From Spongilla lacustris (Eukaryota > Porifera > Demospongiae > Spongillida > Spongillidae), in NCBI GenBank assembly GCA_949361645.1, contig OX442429.1, positions 8,028,373-8,092,372 of the forward strand: DNA of 64,000 bases. Direction: 5' to 3'. The translations under genes were made by a program, and so were the position numbers. Numbering within the stretch: the first letter of the stretch is position 1; each line of letters begins with the position of its first letter. Under the pieces are notes generated by a model. That model made no database searches. It saw only the letters and a list, made by a program, of their open reading frames with translations, and was not told where the DNA came from. Shown piece by piece: positions 42,577 through 64,000 of the stretch.

Positions 42577-42840
42577 GTGTGCACAGTGCAGCAATATGCC
42601 GGCTTCTCAACAGATGGCTGCGGATTTCATTTTCAATATCCATATGGTCTTGCCTTGGACCCTCATGGGAACATTCACATTACAACTCGAGATTCTGACA
42701 CCATCAAAGTCTTCACACCCGAGCGGAAATACGTTACATCATACGGGGATGTGAAGTGCCCAAATGGAATAACAGTTGATGAAGGTTACGGAATGGTCTG
42801 TGAACTTCTTACCAATTGTCTCACCATCTTTGACATAGGC
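42577..42840 (+). pseudogene. NHL-repeat protein fragment
   Basis: About 85 residues contain two NHL-like repeats (FQYPYGLALDPHGNIHI and GDVKCPNGITVDEGYG) as in TRIM/NHL proteins. The frame closes shortly after, and no further blades or splice-linked exons were seen before the transposon at 43167. It is most likely a gene fragment. Confidence 0.55.
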
Positions 42841-43166
42841 TTCACAAGGTTTGCCATCTAAGCAAATTGTGGTGCTAACACTATACAGAACCGGTGAAGG
42901 GGGGGGGGGGGGGGGGGAAGCGGGGTTACTTACCCCGGGCCCCAAGGTATAATAGGGGCCCCAGGGTATAATAGGGGGCCCGGCGGTCCAAAATTGTATT
43001 GTATTATGGCTAAAGAGTGGTATGCAGTTTATACGTACATGTACTACGGATGTATAAAAACTCGTATTTGGCCAATCTCAAGGGGGACCCCCCCTCCCCC
43101 GCTCGTATTTTCAGGGCTAATGGGGCCCTCAAATGATATGTTACTCCAGGGGCTCTCACCGGCCCT

Positions 43167-44145
43167 CACTGGCGGAGCCAGGATTTTATTGTAGGGGGGG
43201 CCAACATAAGGTAAAGGGAGGGAAGGGACACGCCTCCCAGCAAAGGGGTGTGGAGAGCGATGTGAGCTCATCCATCGGAGTCTGGGGCTCCGCCCCAGCC
43301 GCTTTACAATTTTTTAGTCCCAAATCATAGCATAATTGCTTAGTAATATATACATGGGTAATAATTACCCGCTTCCAGACTTTCTTGTAGTCTCACAAAC
43401 CAAATACTTCGTCCCAGTCCATTTTATATCGGGCCGTGCAAATTGCAATAACGATAGGACTTCGTAGTGAATCAATATTATTATTTATTATTTACATGTA
43501 GGTCAGCCGAACATCACTGCTTTGTTATCTAGCGATCGGGTGTCTTCATATCCAAACTTGTACACCCCGTACCCTGCATGCAATATGGATGTCGGATAGA
43601 AATTAAATAAATGAAATGATTAATTCATTGAATGGAAGGACTATAATTATGATTAATACTGATGTATTTAACTTCAAGAGATGAATAAAGGCACCTGAGG
43701 AGGCACACAGGCATGTACACACATTCAAACACATTGTGTTAGTGTTGTTAGGAGGAGGAGCTCTATGGTGTGATTAATAGTTTCGCCCTGTATTTAAATG
43801 AGGCACACAGGCTGCACATTGCCACATACATGTATTAGTAAGGGGAGGGGGGGCCTGTAGTGACCTTTGGACTATTCTATCTGCGCATCCCAAAAGACTG
43901 GCTAAACTGGTTGTAGACTGGCTGAACTAGTTATTGTATTATAATATATAAGGTAGAGTTTTGTACCCATTGTATTCAATTGTGTTATCAGTGAATTGGT
44001 ATAGTCCTAACTGACCGTCAGCTTGACGCTGCGCGTTCGGGTCTCGGGTTATGCTACACTACAGGGCCAAGCACTGACGTCATTGTAGAAGCTGAAATCG
44101 CAGGGGGGCTAAGCCCCCTCCAGCCACCCCTTAGCTCCGCCACTG
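43167..44145. mobile_element. hAT-like non-autonomous element (979 bp)
   Basis: Ends CACTGGCGGAGC and (reversed) CAGTGGCGGAGC form 12 bp inverted repeats with one mismatch. Perfect 8 bp direct repeats CCGGCCCT flank both ends (43159-43166 and 44146-44153). The 8 bp duplication and CA-TGGCGGA termini fit hAT. No transposase is inside. Confidence 0.85.
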
Positions 44146-44392
44146 CCGGCCCTGACACTATATTGAAGTATACTTTGTAATAAGATGATGTAATGGTTAA
44201 TTCTGTTGCCTGGTAATCACATGGCACCCCTAGTATCACTGCATGATTCAAAGCCAGCTAGTCTTTTAACCCTGGTGCCTTTCATACCGCCATCGTTACA
44301 TCATCATTAATGCATAATGACGCTCGCCCAAGCTGCAAGACGTGCGCACGCGCGCGTGCTGCGGTTATTAAGTGGGAGGGCTGTATAACACT

Positions 44393-45694
44393 ATGGCGGA
44401 GAGTGCTGTGGGAGGTACGGTCGAGGTCAGCGATGTACACCTGCAAGCAGTGGACCTGGACTTAGGAGAGTCGGAGAGTACCATGCAGGGGGGACAGAAA
44501 CCTGTTCTGAAATTCGAGAGTGAAATACCGCCAGTGCAGTCAGAAGAGCCTGCTATCCAAGTCGAAGGCACGGAACTACACGGTAGACCCCGGACTTCGT
44601 CACGCGGAAGCTTTAAGGAATGGACGTCGCACCAAATCAAAATAACGAAACAGTTTGTGTCGGAGAAGTTGGGCAGTGGTACACGCACCGTAGACTCTTC
44701 GCTGGAGGCGAGAATCGAGTCACTCCGCGACACCCAACGGAAATATTCTCACCTGATTAGCTTGGCTAGTCAGTTCAAGACTCACTTCACTCAGGTCGTC
44801 GAAATACAGAAAGCGTTAGCGGAGCAGTTTGCGTTTCTAAGTGTGCGCACCACGGAATTGCACAACGAGTTCAGCAGCAACTCGGAGGCCCAGAAGTCTT
44901 TGGCTCGTAGCGGGGAAGGGCTGCTCGCTGCTATAAAGCACTTCCTCTCCAGCTTCCATACCATGTGTTCTAAGACCATGGAGGACACGCTACAGACGGT
45001 GAAGCTGTACGAGTCCGCTCGCCTCAACTATGATGCGTACAGAGCAGAGCTTGAGTCGTTGATGAAACAGGTGCAGACGAACCCTGCCCTGGGCATTCGT
45101 GTTGAGCCAGCCAAGGCAGAATTTGAGAAGCATAAGGCAAGGTTTGAGCAGCTCCGTCAAGATGTTGACATCAAGTTGAAACTGTTGGATGAGAATAAGG
45201 TGAGGTGGATGGTACAAGGAGGTACTGAGAGGGAGAGCACTGGCTCTGGCTGCTGGTCCTAACATACCCTAATCAGTACACACACCTAGCTCACACAACC
45301 ACACCCACACACCCTACTACTCCCACCCCAGCACACAACCACACCCACATACCCTACTACTCCCACCCCAGCACACAACCACACCCACACACCCTACTAC
45401 TCCCACCCCAGCACACAACCACACCCACACACCCTACTCCTCCCACCCAAACACCCAACATACTAGTTAATGTATTTGGGGATGATCACCTCACCTCTAA
45501 TACCACCTGATGCTCTCCAGTTGAAGGTGGTCCATAACCAGATGGCTCTCCTACTAAAAGCCTTCGCAGCTTACTACTCTGGCAGCCACACTGGCTTGGA
45601 GGCCATTTTGCAAGACTTCAGGGCAAAGCAGGCATCCTTCCACAGCAGAGACTCACCTGCATGGTTGGAGCAGCTGTCTGGAGCCCATGAATGA
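44393..45694 (+). CDS. ARFIP: Arfaptin (AH/BAR-domain protein)
   Basis: Two exons, 44393-45199 and 45521-45694, encode 326 residues, close to vertebrate arfaptins (about 340). An acidic, poorly conserved N-terminus precedes a probable amphipathic helix and the signature SGTRTVDSSLEARIESLRDT. The three-helix BAR-type coiled coil follows, with KTMEDTLQTVKLYESARL, NYDAYRAEL, DVDIKLKLLDENK and a C-terminal HNQMALLLKAFAAYY. Arfaptins bind Arl1, Arf or Rac and PI4P at the trans-Golgi and sense or form curved membrane. The ATG at 44393 was chosen because the upstream in-frame start is not ATG. A CA-rich repeat fills much of the intron. The gene sits alone between the two Tec paralogues, on the opposite strand. 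Confidence 0.93.
45290..45455. repeat. About 40 bp C/A-rich array in the arfaptin intron
   Basis: Four copies of a unit containing acaaccacacccacacaccc and ctactactcccaccccagc. Confidence 0.85.
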
Positions 45695-45721
45695 ACCTTA
45701 AACCAGAGGTTAGATATGTGC

Positions 45722-45756
45722 TGTGTGTGTGTGTGTGTGTGTGTGCTGTGTGTGTG

Positions 45757-45810
<54 letters not shown>
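45722..45810. repeat. (GT)n microsatellite
   Basis: GT/CTGTG repeats just 3' of the arfaptin stop codon. Confidence 0.9.
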
Positions 45811-45811
<1 letters not shown>

Positions 45812-46494
45812 TTGTGATGTCCATTTCATTCACCACGTGATGTACATGTACTGTTTGGTATGGAATGTAACATTGGGGGTGGATGGGAGGAGTCCTTTTT
45901 TATGTTGTGGAAAGGAGGGTGAGGAATGGTGGCTGCTTCACAATCCCATATGACCCTCCTAATGCCTCCCCTTCCATCCCCCCTATGACCCTCCTAATGC
46001 CTCCCCTTCAATCCCCCATATGGCCCTCCTCCTAATGCCTCCCCTACCTTATCCCCAATACAACCCCACTTCCTCCTATATAAGGCCTCACTTGGCAAAC
46101 AAGGGGTTTTGGTTCAGGACTTGTGTGTGGACTTGTGTGTGGACTTGGGACACACTGTGTGGCCGGTCTTTTGTTTGTCACCTCCTCATGTCACCTCCTC
46201 ATGTCACCTCATGTTACCCTCATGTCACCTCATGTCACCCTCATGTCACCTCCTCATGTCACCCTCATGTCGCCCTCTCAGGCATTTCTTTGCTTCAGAC
46301 GTGCCATTCGTTGATCGCAGAAGGAGATAGCAGCCGCAGCTGTGTGTAGCACAGGTTCTTTGTGTTAATGTTGTGTGTCTTATTACAAACATTTCAAATG
46401 ATGGGAACTGTTCTACGTACATGACACTAAACATGCACACATACAAGACAGAGACAGTCAACACACACAGCACAGTGGCTGCGGCAGCTGGAGA

Positions 46495-56883
<10,389 letters not shown>

Positions 56884-57455
56884 CGCTAGCAGTTTTATGT
56901 TTTAATTTTAATTCGTTTGTTCTTTCTCCTCCCGAAGCTGTTGAGCTTCTCTTGCTGCGCCCCTGGCCAAACCTTGCAGTCCTTATTGGATAATATGAAT
57001 CTTAGCTTTGAAGCTTACGTTTGCATTATTCGCATGCAAGTAAGCTCCACCCACTTATTATATAATTATGCACAAGCGGGAAGCACAGTACAAGTAGAGT
57101 AGCGTGAACAATTAAAGCTCTTTGAAAGCAGCCTTCATGGCAACAAGGTTGAATGAAGAACAAAGTTTATTTCAGTTCCTCCAGTATTGCAAAGTCGGGC
57201 TACAATAACACATACATGACATGTTTTCCTTCACAACAACAGGAATTCCTATCGCGCGCGAATGTTTACTTAACGTGCTAGTAATAATTATCCGGTGCAT
57301 AAGTCTATTAGCACGCCCACGCTCAGCAAGCTGATGGTACCAAAACAAAGTGTTCTCTGCCAAGTGGTCATGGTCAGGTGCCCCCCCCCCCCCAAGTCAA
57401 CCCTAACCCTAACCACAAACTTGTACAGTGAAGCCCTATAGATAATATATTAAGA

Positions 57456-57488
<33 letters not shown>

Positions 57489-57533
57489 CACACACATGTA
57501 CACATACATGTACACATACACATACACAAATAT
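56884..57533. other. Intergenic between paralogue B and FHIP gene
   Basis: No gene seen. A C-run (57379-57393) is followed by cctaaccctaacc, two telomere-like hexamers, probably chance. A (CA)n tract lies at 57456-57485. Confidence 0.5.
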
Positions 57534-59272
57534 TCAAACAACAACTGGATCTGAATTGAAAACGTGTACACATGGGTACAGTGAGGCATGTTGCTGGGAG
57601 ATGGCCGCCAGTTCACGCAGGAACTCCTGGAAGAGGATCATGGCGAACAGAGCATTGGTAGAAGCTTTTCTCTTCTTCCTCCCAGCTCTGTGCAGCTTGG
57701 GGCTACCGCCAGAGAGCACTGGAGCAGCAGGCCCCGCCTTCTGCCCCGCCTTCTGGGCGGCACCTTCATCACCACTTCCAGCTGCTGCCTTGACCTTTTG
57801 CCCCGCCTTCTGCCCCTCCTCCCCAACAGTGGTACCTATCTCGGATGCTAGTGACATCTGTTTCTTAAGCTGCCTGGCTTCAGCCACTATCTGTGCACCA
57901 ATGGACTCCTCCACCTGGTCGTTCCTCACCTTGGCCCAGTAGACCATGGTCTTTCTGGCTCTGCACAGCCTCACCTCAAGACCTTCCTCTGACCTGGAGC
58001 AGCTGTCTATACTCACCTTGATCGACTGCAAAACCTATGGGCAAAAAAACGGTATTCAAACTTTTCCCCCCATTAATGCACAAATCCCTTAGCACACATA
58101 CTTCCCTTAGCATACACACTTCCCTTAGCACACACATACTTCCCTTACATGGACGTTGGAAGGTATAAAACATTGGTCTGGCAAATGAATAAGTAATGAA
58201 GTGGGTGGAGACAAGGGGATGGGTGCGAGAGGGGGCAAGGGGATGGGTGCGGGAGGGGGCATGGGGGAGCTCAGCTTTGCAAGGTGTGCATTATTAATGC
58301 CCAAAACCATAAGGAATTTCACCAGCCCACAAGTTTGCTGCCCAAAATCAAAATTGTGATTGTACATTTGCTTGCTCCAAAATCACAAATACATACAAAA
58401 TGGCTAACACACGATGGTGTTCGAATTCGTTACCTCACGATCGAACAGAGACTCTGCAGCAATAACACCTACATGGTAAAAGGCTTTCTTGTTAATGTTT
58501 AGCAGCTGTATGTGGTTCAATCAACGTTGACACATGGTGCTTTACAAGGCTGGAAGACGTACTTGTGAAGCACTTTATAATGACCACCATACTATTTAGC
58601 TCGTACTCTTTACTACAGTTGTACTGCAGAATTTCGCACCCTCTCTTATGGCAGTCACTTCAGAGGTGTGCGTTAAATGTGATGGTGGTGAAGCCTTTGC
58701 TCATGAAAGCGGGGCCACATTTGGTACTTGCCAAAAACTTATTCTCATGCTCTGCTTCATACATATCTAGCCGTATGCTGCATCAGTAGAAGAATCGTAA
58801 TGGACCCAGCTGTAATGGAGCCAGCTGTATTTTTCATACCATTCAGCTCGAAATGAGGCTAATGAGCACATCTGACCCTTCGATCCAAAGGCACACTTAC
58901 CCTTCGATCCAAAGGCACACTTACCCTTCGATCCAAAGGCACACTTACCCTTTGATCCAAAGGCACACTTAGGTAAAAGAAAACACTTTTGGGGTTGAAG
59001 TTTATCCGGCATTGATGCAATCGATAAGCTAGTGAGTGGGCTTAGTCGAAGAGGATGATGGTAGGGGTGAAGACAGGTGCTGATCCATTGGTGTGTTCAG
59101 TTACAGTAATTTTATTCAATGCGATAATTAACTGGCATTGTGGAATGCATATTGTAGCGACAATTTATGTGTGCGCGTAGTTAATGTACTGTGAGCAGCA
59201 TGCTGCCAACAGTACCTTTTTCTTCTTAATTTTTAATTAAAAAAATATTGGTCCAGTAATAGCTGGACCTGC

Positions 59273-59307
<35 letters not shown>

Positions 59308-61980
59308 TCCGGCACCTGTACCTTAACCCTTAACACACACATACTTCCCTTAACACACATACTTCCCTTAACACACATATTTCCCTTAACACACATACTT
59401 CCCTTAACACACACATACTTCCCTTAATGCACACACACTTCCCTTAACACACATATTTCCCTTAGCACACATACTTCCCTTAACACACATACTTCCCTTA
59501 ACACACATACTTCCCTTAACACACATACTTCCATTAACGCACAAATCCCTTAACACACATACTTCCCTTAATGCACACGGTGATGGTACATGATGTATGA
59601 TCGGCATGCCGATGCGATGTGTAAGTCATGCAAAAAACATTCTTGATGGTACAGCCACACCCCTTTTCAACACATGGCACAAGCCAGCCAGCATGCATTA
59701 AGAAAACACTTTTGGCTAGTGTGACACGACTGGTCCTTTAACAGACATTTGACAAACTTACTGCAAAAAGGTTTGGCACCCCTGAGACCAGGACCAGCTG
59801 ATGGTTGAGGAGGAAAGATCGTAGCAGTGGTTGTGGGTAGTGAGCCAAGCGAGCCACAAGCCTGGTCAGCAGGAGGTTCACTGCAGGAGGGTGGCCCAAC
59901 ATGTTCAGCAGTTTCTCAAACAGGACCTTGAGGAAAGGCCCCGCCTTGTCCTCCTCAAACTTCAACTCGGCAAGCTTTCTAGTCCTGATGGGAGAAACTC
60001 CGGAGGACCGGCTAATACTACCTGTTCTTCCCAACGTTCCACCGGTGTCTCCGTAGTTCAAGGAGCCATCAGACGTGGGGTACAGCCTGTTCTCATTCCG
60101 CACACGACCTGCTGTTAGGGACATAGTGGCAGACCTCGAGCGGAACACAGCACCATCGTCATGGTCACCACTGTCATGGTCACCTCTCTGTGCAGTCCCT
60201 TGAGTCCCCTCGGCAGCTGGTCCAGAGCACCTGTCATAGCAGCTGGACCAACACCTAGAGCGGGCAGCACAGCTCTCAATGGCGGCATGTGCCCCCTCCA
60301 TGTCTGCAAAGTAGGCCACCTCCAGGGGAACGTACTCAAACACCAGCCGCTGTGCCTCTGAGCTGTGGTCCTGTGAGGCAGGGGCAGTAGAGCTGGGGGG
60401 AACGCTGGACAGGCTTGTATGGCTGCTGCAGGAACTGTTGCTACCACTGCGAGGCCTGCCTGGTGGGAGGTCAAAGGGGTTTGTGGACACAGGTGGACCT
60501 GTGATGGTGGGTACAGCGGTTGACAGCCTATCGCTGGTGAGGGAGGGGGTGGGGGAGGAGGAAGTAGGCATGGCAGGAGGAGGACTCTCCAATCGACTGC
60601 CGTCAGGTGACTGTGTGCGCTTGACTGCATCCAGGTACATGGTCTCTGCGTTGAGGCACGCAATGGGGACAAGCTGTAGGTACTGCTTCGCTGCCTGGCA
60701 GTAGGCGTCTGCAGCTGCTATGCTCTTGAGTTGGTTCGGCATCACATGGGCACCCGTCAGCAGATACCTGGGGAATGGGGAGGAGGGTCTATAAGTAATA
60801 ACTATTAGTAATAACCATACCTCCTAGAATTACTTACACTTTGATCTACGAACACAAGTTGGTTATAAAACATACCTGCTAACCTATGTAGCATAGCCAC
60901 GGCAACGTGCCACTAGTAAACAAATACACACTTCTTGTACAGCACAGTATGGCGCCCAAACGTTACATATATCCACATAGACACCACACTAATAAAATTA
61001 GTGATGTTGGATTTGTAGCCAGCAATTGAGTAAAAAAGTAAGGAATGACGGAAATTATGTAATCATTAATTTATAAATATTACCAAATTGTCTGAGCTTT
61101 CTAAGTGTCGGCAGTTTTACTACTGCACTGTAGGTATTTGACAGCACTTGGCAATAGTGGGATCAGGTGTTTTGCCAATGTATTCATGACACATTAAATC
61201 CTACATAGCACCAGACATTCATGAAATGCCCACTAGAAATACACTGTATATTTAGCCTCTCCAGTGCAATGTGTAAAACATTGTACTAAGAGATTCCCAA
61301 TTCTGGACAGCCATTGTAGGAACAGTTAGCATAGTCCTGGAATTGGCCCTTAACCAATATTTATAATTTTAAATAAACTGTATTAGTTTATGGCAACATG
61401 ACCAAACATCTCTGATACTATTCTGGCACAGGGAACATCTCTGATACAGATGCATCTAGGTATGGGTCTCTGCGTATGAGAGACCTACCAAAGTAGTATC
61501 AGAGATTTCTACCAGAGTAGTATCAGAGGTGTTAGCACATCACTTGCAAATGCAATGCAAAGCATATCACACTGGCCCCACCTCCCACTGGCCCCACCTA
61601 ACCTACTTTAAAACCAACAAGAGCATCACATCTTCACAGCACAGGTCCACCACAGCAAAGAAAAGCTCCAGGGCAACGCAGCACAGCTGGGCATGTGGGG
61701 ACACTCATTGAACCAGCCGGCACACACAGGGGGAGCTCCACCATCTCACCTTGGTGTCAGGGCTGCTAATATTCTCCACCAGGGACCGGAGCAAAGACCT
61801 TCCATCACACTGCTCTAGGCAGATGTAGGACAGGAAGGCCCTCATCAGTTGAGGATTGGTGATGTGTGTGAGGAAGATGGTGAGATAAGCAGTAGCAAAG
61901 GTCACACTCTCCACAGAGCTCTGAAAAGGTTGGGGGCGGGGCACACATTATATACATCACACGCACACGCACGCACACGC

Positions 61981-62050
<70 letters not shown>

Positions 62051-63390
62051 GAAGCAGGGCTGGCCCCAGCACCTGTGCCAAGAAGCCTTCCTTCACCAGG
62101 CCCAGAACACTGCTTCGCACAATCTTTGGAGCAACCTGGGTCCAAAATCACCAACGTGATCAGAGAGGCCAAAGTTACCATGGCAACTGACCTGAAGAAC
62201 TGAATTACAGAAGTCCAGGGTCTGTATGAACCTGCGAAGCTGGGGTACGGAGGCCTCTATGATGGGTAGCGGGGACTGCCACTCATCCACACCTATCTCC
62301 ACAGATGTGGGCAGGTCAGAGTATAGAGCACTTAACCCTGTAGCCAGCACCTTTAGAACAGACCATAAAGTTAGATTGACCTACTTAACAAAGAGTTAAA
62401 CCTCTATGGACTGCTCATCATGGTCACGAAAGGGTTAAACTATGCATTCAAAGCCCTGGCTAAAATTCTATGGATTACCCACCAAAGGGTTAAACTCCCT
62501 TTGTCCCTGGATAGGAGGTCACATACACTTTACTATTTGTCAATTATATTAAATCTGATTAGAACAAGAGCAACACAATCACACAATCACACACACACAC
62601 ACACACACACCACACACACACACACACAACACACACACACCTGACAGAAGCTGCTGTCAGAAGTAATGAAAACCCCAAGGTTTGACGTTGACAGCTGTGC
62701 AGCCAACGACACACATAGAAGGAGGCCATCCCTGGCCATCTTCCCCACATCCCCACAACTGTGCATGTGAGGCACGAGCTGTGTGAACACGAAGAACCTT
62801 GATGGCTGCTGCTGGAGCCTCGAGTCTGTGTAGAAGAGGTCAAGCAGAGAGTTGTTCTCCTGCATCATCATGCAGAGCCTGTGCACCAGGAACACGAGAG
62901 CATCGGAGAGTTCTTTACTGTCCACACCTTCACAGGAGCGCAACAACCTGTTCAGTGGTCGGAGGATCTGTTCGTGTATCAGCACAGGTTGGCGGGCCCG
63001 CGTGAACAGCTCGCCGAAAAATTTCAACAAGATAATGCGCGCCTCTGTCCCGTAAACCTTCTGCCGTGTTATAAATATGTACACGGCCTCCACTACGTCC
63101 TCGTGCAGTAGGCACTCCAGGCGAGTGCCCATACGTCCGCTTACCTCCGGCTTCTCATCTCCTACCAGCTGCGCTATGGCCAAGAGGTGATCTCGCATGG
63201 TATCCAAGAAAAAGCGGTCCATCTGGGACGTATCGAGCGCATAAGAAATGGCTTTCCAATGATGAGGAACGTCGAAAGAGGATGAGGAGGGCGTTGGTTC
63301 CGCAAAAGCACCTCCCCCGTCGCCTTCACCACCGCCATCAGCATCATCATCATCGAAGGGGTTTAGACGCGCACTGATTTTCCTTTCCAT
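57534..63390 (-). CDS. FHIP1/FAM160A-type FTS-Hook-interacting protein
   Basis: Seven minus-strand exons: 62641-63390, 62192-62350, 62049-62135, 61750-61920, 61607-61686, 59762-60767 and 57534-58034, giving 917 residues. The helical N-terminal half contains [30 protein letters not shown] and a [14 protein letters not shown] block. A long Ser/Pro-rich linker follows. The C-terminal block has [26 protein letters not shown] and [13 protein letters not shown], which match FHIP1 better than FHIP2. FHIP proteins join FTS and Hook to Rab5 endosomes as part of a dynein adaptor. The start at 63390 is the first ATG; the frame stays open upstream to 63480, so an extra 5' exon is possible. Donors of exons 1 and 3 run straight into (GT)n. 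Confidence 0.9.
58878..58970. repeat. 24 bp array
   Basis: Four copies of cttacccttcgatccaaagg plus cacactta in an intron of the FHIP gene. Confidence 0.85.
59274..59580. repeat. Poly-C run and 18 bp (cttaacacacatacttcc) array
   Basis: About 30 consecutive C followed by about 14 copies of the 18 bp unit. Related copies lie at 58085-58150 in the same intron. Confidence 0.88.
61970..62048 (-). repeat. (GT)n beginning at the exon 3 donor of FHIP
   Basis: On the minus strand the exon ends CAG and the donor GTGTGT is the start of about 35 GT repeats, changing to GCGTGTGC variants at the far end. Confidence 0.9.
62580..62640 (-). repeat. (GT)n beginning at the exon 1 donor of FHIP
   Basis: The exon ends TTCTGTCAG and the intron starts directly with GTGTGTGTGTTGTGTG and about 28 GT repeats. 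Confidence 0.9.
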
Positions 63391-63552
63391 TGCTGTTCGC
63401 AGCTCATCACAGCGATTTCTTGCCCAGACTCGAGTAATACGATTCTTAAAAATGCTCACCGTACCGGCTAAAGTTTTCAATTAATGAATTGTTTAACTGT
63501 AATTATTAAATTAATGTAATAGTTAGTCACGCGACTATAAGCTCCGCCCAAA
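63391..63552. promoter_or_regulatory. Divergent promoter region, FHIP / VPS26C
   Basis: 162 bp separate the two start codons. The DNA is AT-rich near 63481-63525. A shared promoter is inferred from layout only. Confidence 0.45.
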
Positions 63553-64000
63553 ATGGCTGTCTCATTGGATATCAAGCTGAAGAAGGCAAGTAAAACATAC
63601 AAAGAAGGAGAAGTTCTGAAAGGAGCTGTTGTGATTAGCACCAAAAGCGATATGAGCCACAGTGGTCTTTCTCTAACGATGGAAGGGCAAGTTACTTTGC
63701 AGCTTAGCGCAAAGAGCGTGGGCGTGTTCGAAGCTTTCTACAATTCTTTGAAGCCAATTGAGCTAGTTAACTACTCAATTGATCTTGTAAAACCGGGGAA
63801 ATTTCCTGCAGGGAACACAGAAATCCCGTTCGAGGTGCCGTTGCGTGCAAAAGTCAACAAGAAGTTGTACGAAACGTATCATGGTGTCTTTGTGAACATA
63901 ACCTACCTTCTGAAAGCCGACATGAAACGTTCTTTACTGAGCAAGGACGTACAGAAGGTCACTGAGTTCATTGTCGAGTACAAAGAAGACACCGATCGCG
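63553..64000 (+). CDS. VPS26C: VPS26C (DSCR3), retriever complex subunit, 5' part
   Basis: The first 149 codons are open to the window end. The sequence MAVSLDIKLKKASKTYKEG, LTMEGQVTLQLSAKSVGVFE, AFYNSLKPIEL, VKPGKFPAGNTEIPFE and LYETYHGVFVNITY matches VPS26C closely. This arrestin-fold protein pairs with VPS35L and VPS29 in retriever, which recycles integrins and other cargo from endosomes with SNX17 and the CCC complex. No intron occurs in this part. The gene continues beyond the window. Confidence 0.95.
   Translation, partial: MAVSLDIKLKKASKTYKEGEVLKGAVVISTKSDMSHSGLSLTMEGQVTLQLSAKSVGVFEAFYNSLKPIELVNYSIDLVKPGKFPAGNTEIPFEVPLRAKVNKKLYETYHGVFVNITYLLKADMKRSLLSKDVQKVTEFIVEYKEDTDR

Noticed and set aside
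57400..57415. Telomere-like CCTAACCCTAACC
   Set aside because: Only two hexamers; too short to call an interstitial telomere.

Overview
This window is eukaryotic, and almost certainly from an invertebrate animal. Every multi-exon gene has GT-AG (rarely GC-AG) introns. The gene set includes Tec-family tyrosine kinases, a class V P4-ATPase, an arfaptin, an FHIP protein and VPS26C. Small introns, very tight divergent promoters, many minisatellites and short non-autonomous DNA transposons fit a compact early-branching metazoan genome. A sponge is my best guess, but this is inference.

Layout. 1-2,751: a possible gene end, then an unrecognised five-exon gene. 4,627-8,149 (+): an unusual kinase with a PINK1-like catalytic domain behind a long coiled coil. 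8,326-9,081 (-): ribosomal protein L9, divergent from a PA-TM-RING ubiquitin ligase at 9,394-11,193 (+). 12,305-21,653 (-): an ATP10-like lipid flippase interrupted by a 200-N assembly gap. 21,712-24,672 (+) and 25,607-28,561 (-): two near-identical, intronless, inverted copies of a 984-986 residue fusion of an FAD monooxygenase with an RTN4IP1-like oxidoreductase. 29,311-39,327 (-) and 46,495-56,883 (-): two tandem paralogues of a Tec-type kinase (PH, Btk zinc motif, SH3, SH2, kinase), each with 19 exons in identical phases. Between them lie a transposon-rich stretch (39.4-44.2 kb) and an arfaptin gene (44,393-45,694, +). 57,534-63,390 (-): an FHIP1/FAM160A-type dynein adaptor subunit, divergent from the start of VPS26C (63,553 to the window end, +).

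Several genes concern membrane traffic (flippase, arfaptin, FHIP1, VPS26C, PA-RING ligase) and two encode tyrosine-kinase signalling. Nothing suggests an operon. Three gene pairs share divergent promoters, the closest with only 58 bp between start codons.

The most unusual signal is at splice junctions. Many introns hold tandem arrays that abut the exon, and the repeat unit carries a copy of the 5' splice site, sometimes with the last exon bases. An early stage, one extra donor copy, is visible in one of the two Tec paralogues. A separate set of arrays forms very long pyrimidine tracts directly upstream of 3' splice sites, including about 1 kb of a GGGA/TCCC repeat. The inverted fusion-gene pair is the second major finding: its near-identity stops almost exactly at the start codon and just past the stop codon.

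Exon coordinates were derived by eye from reading frame, splice consensus and similarity between paralogues or to remembered family features. No search or RNA evidence was available.
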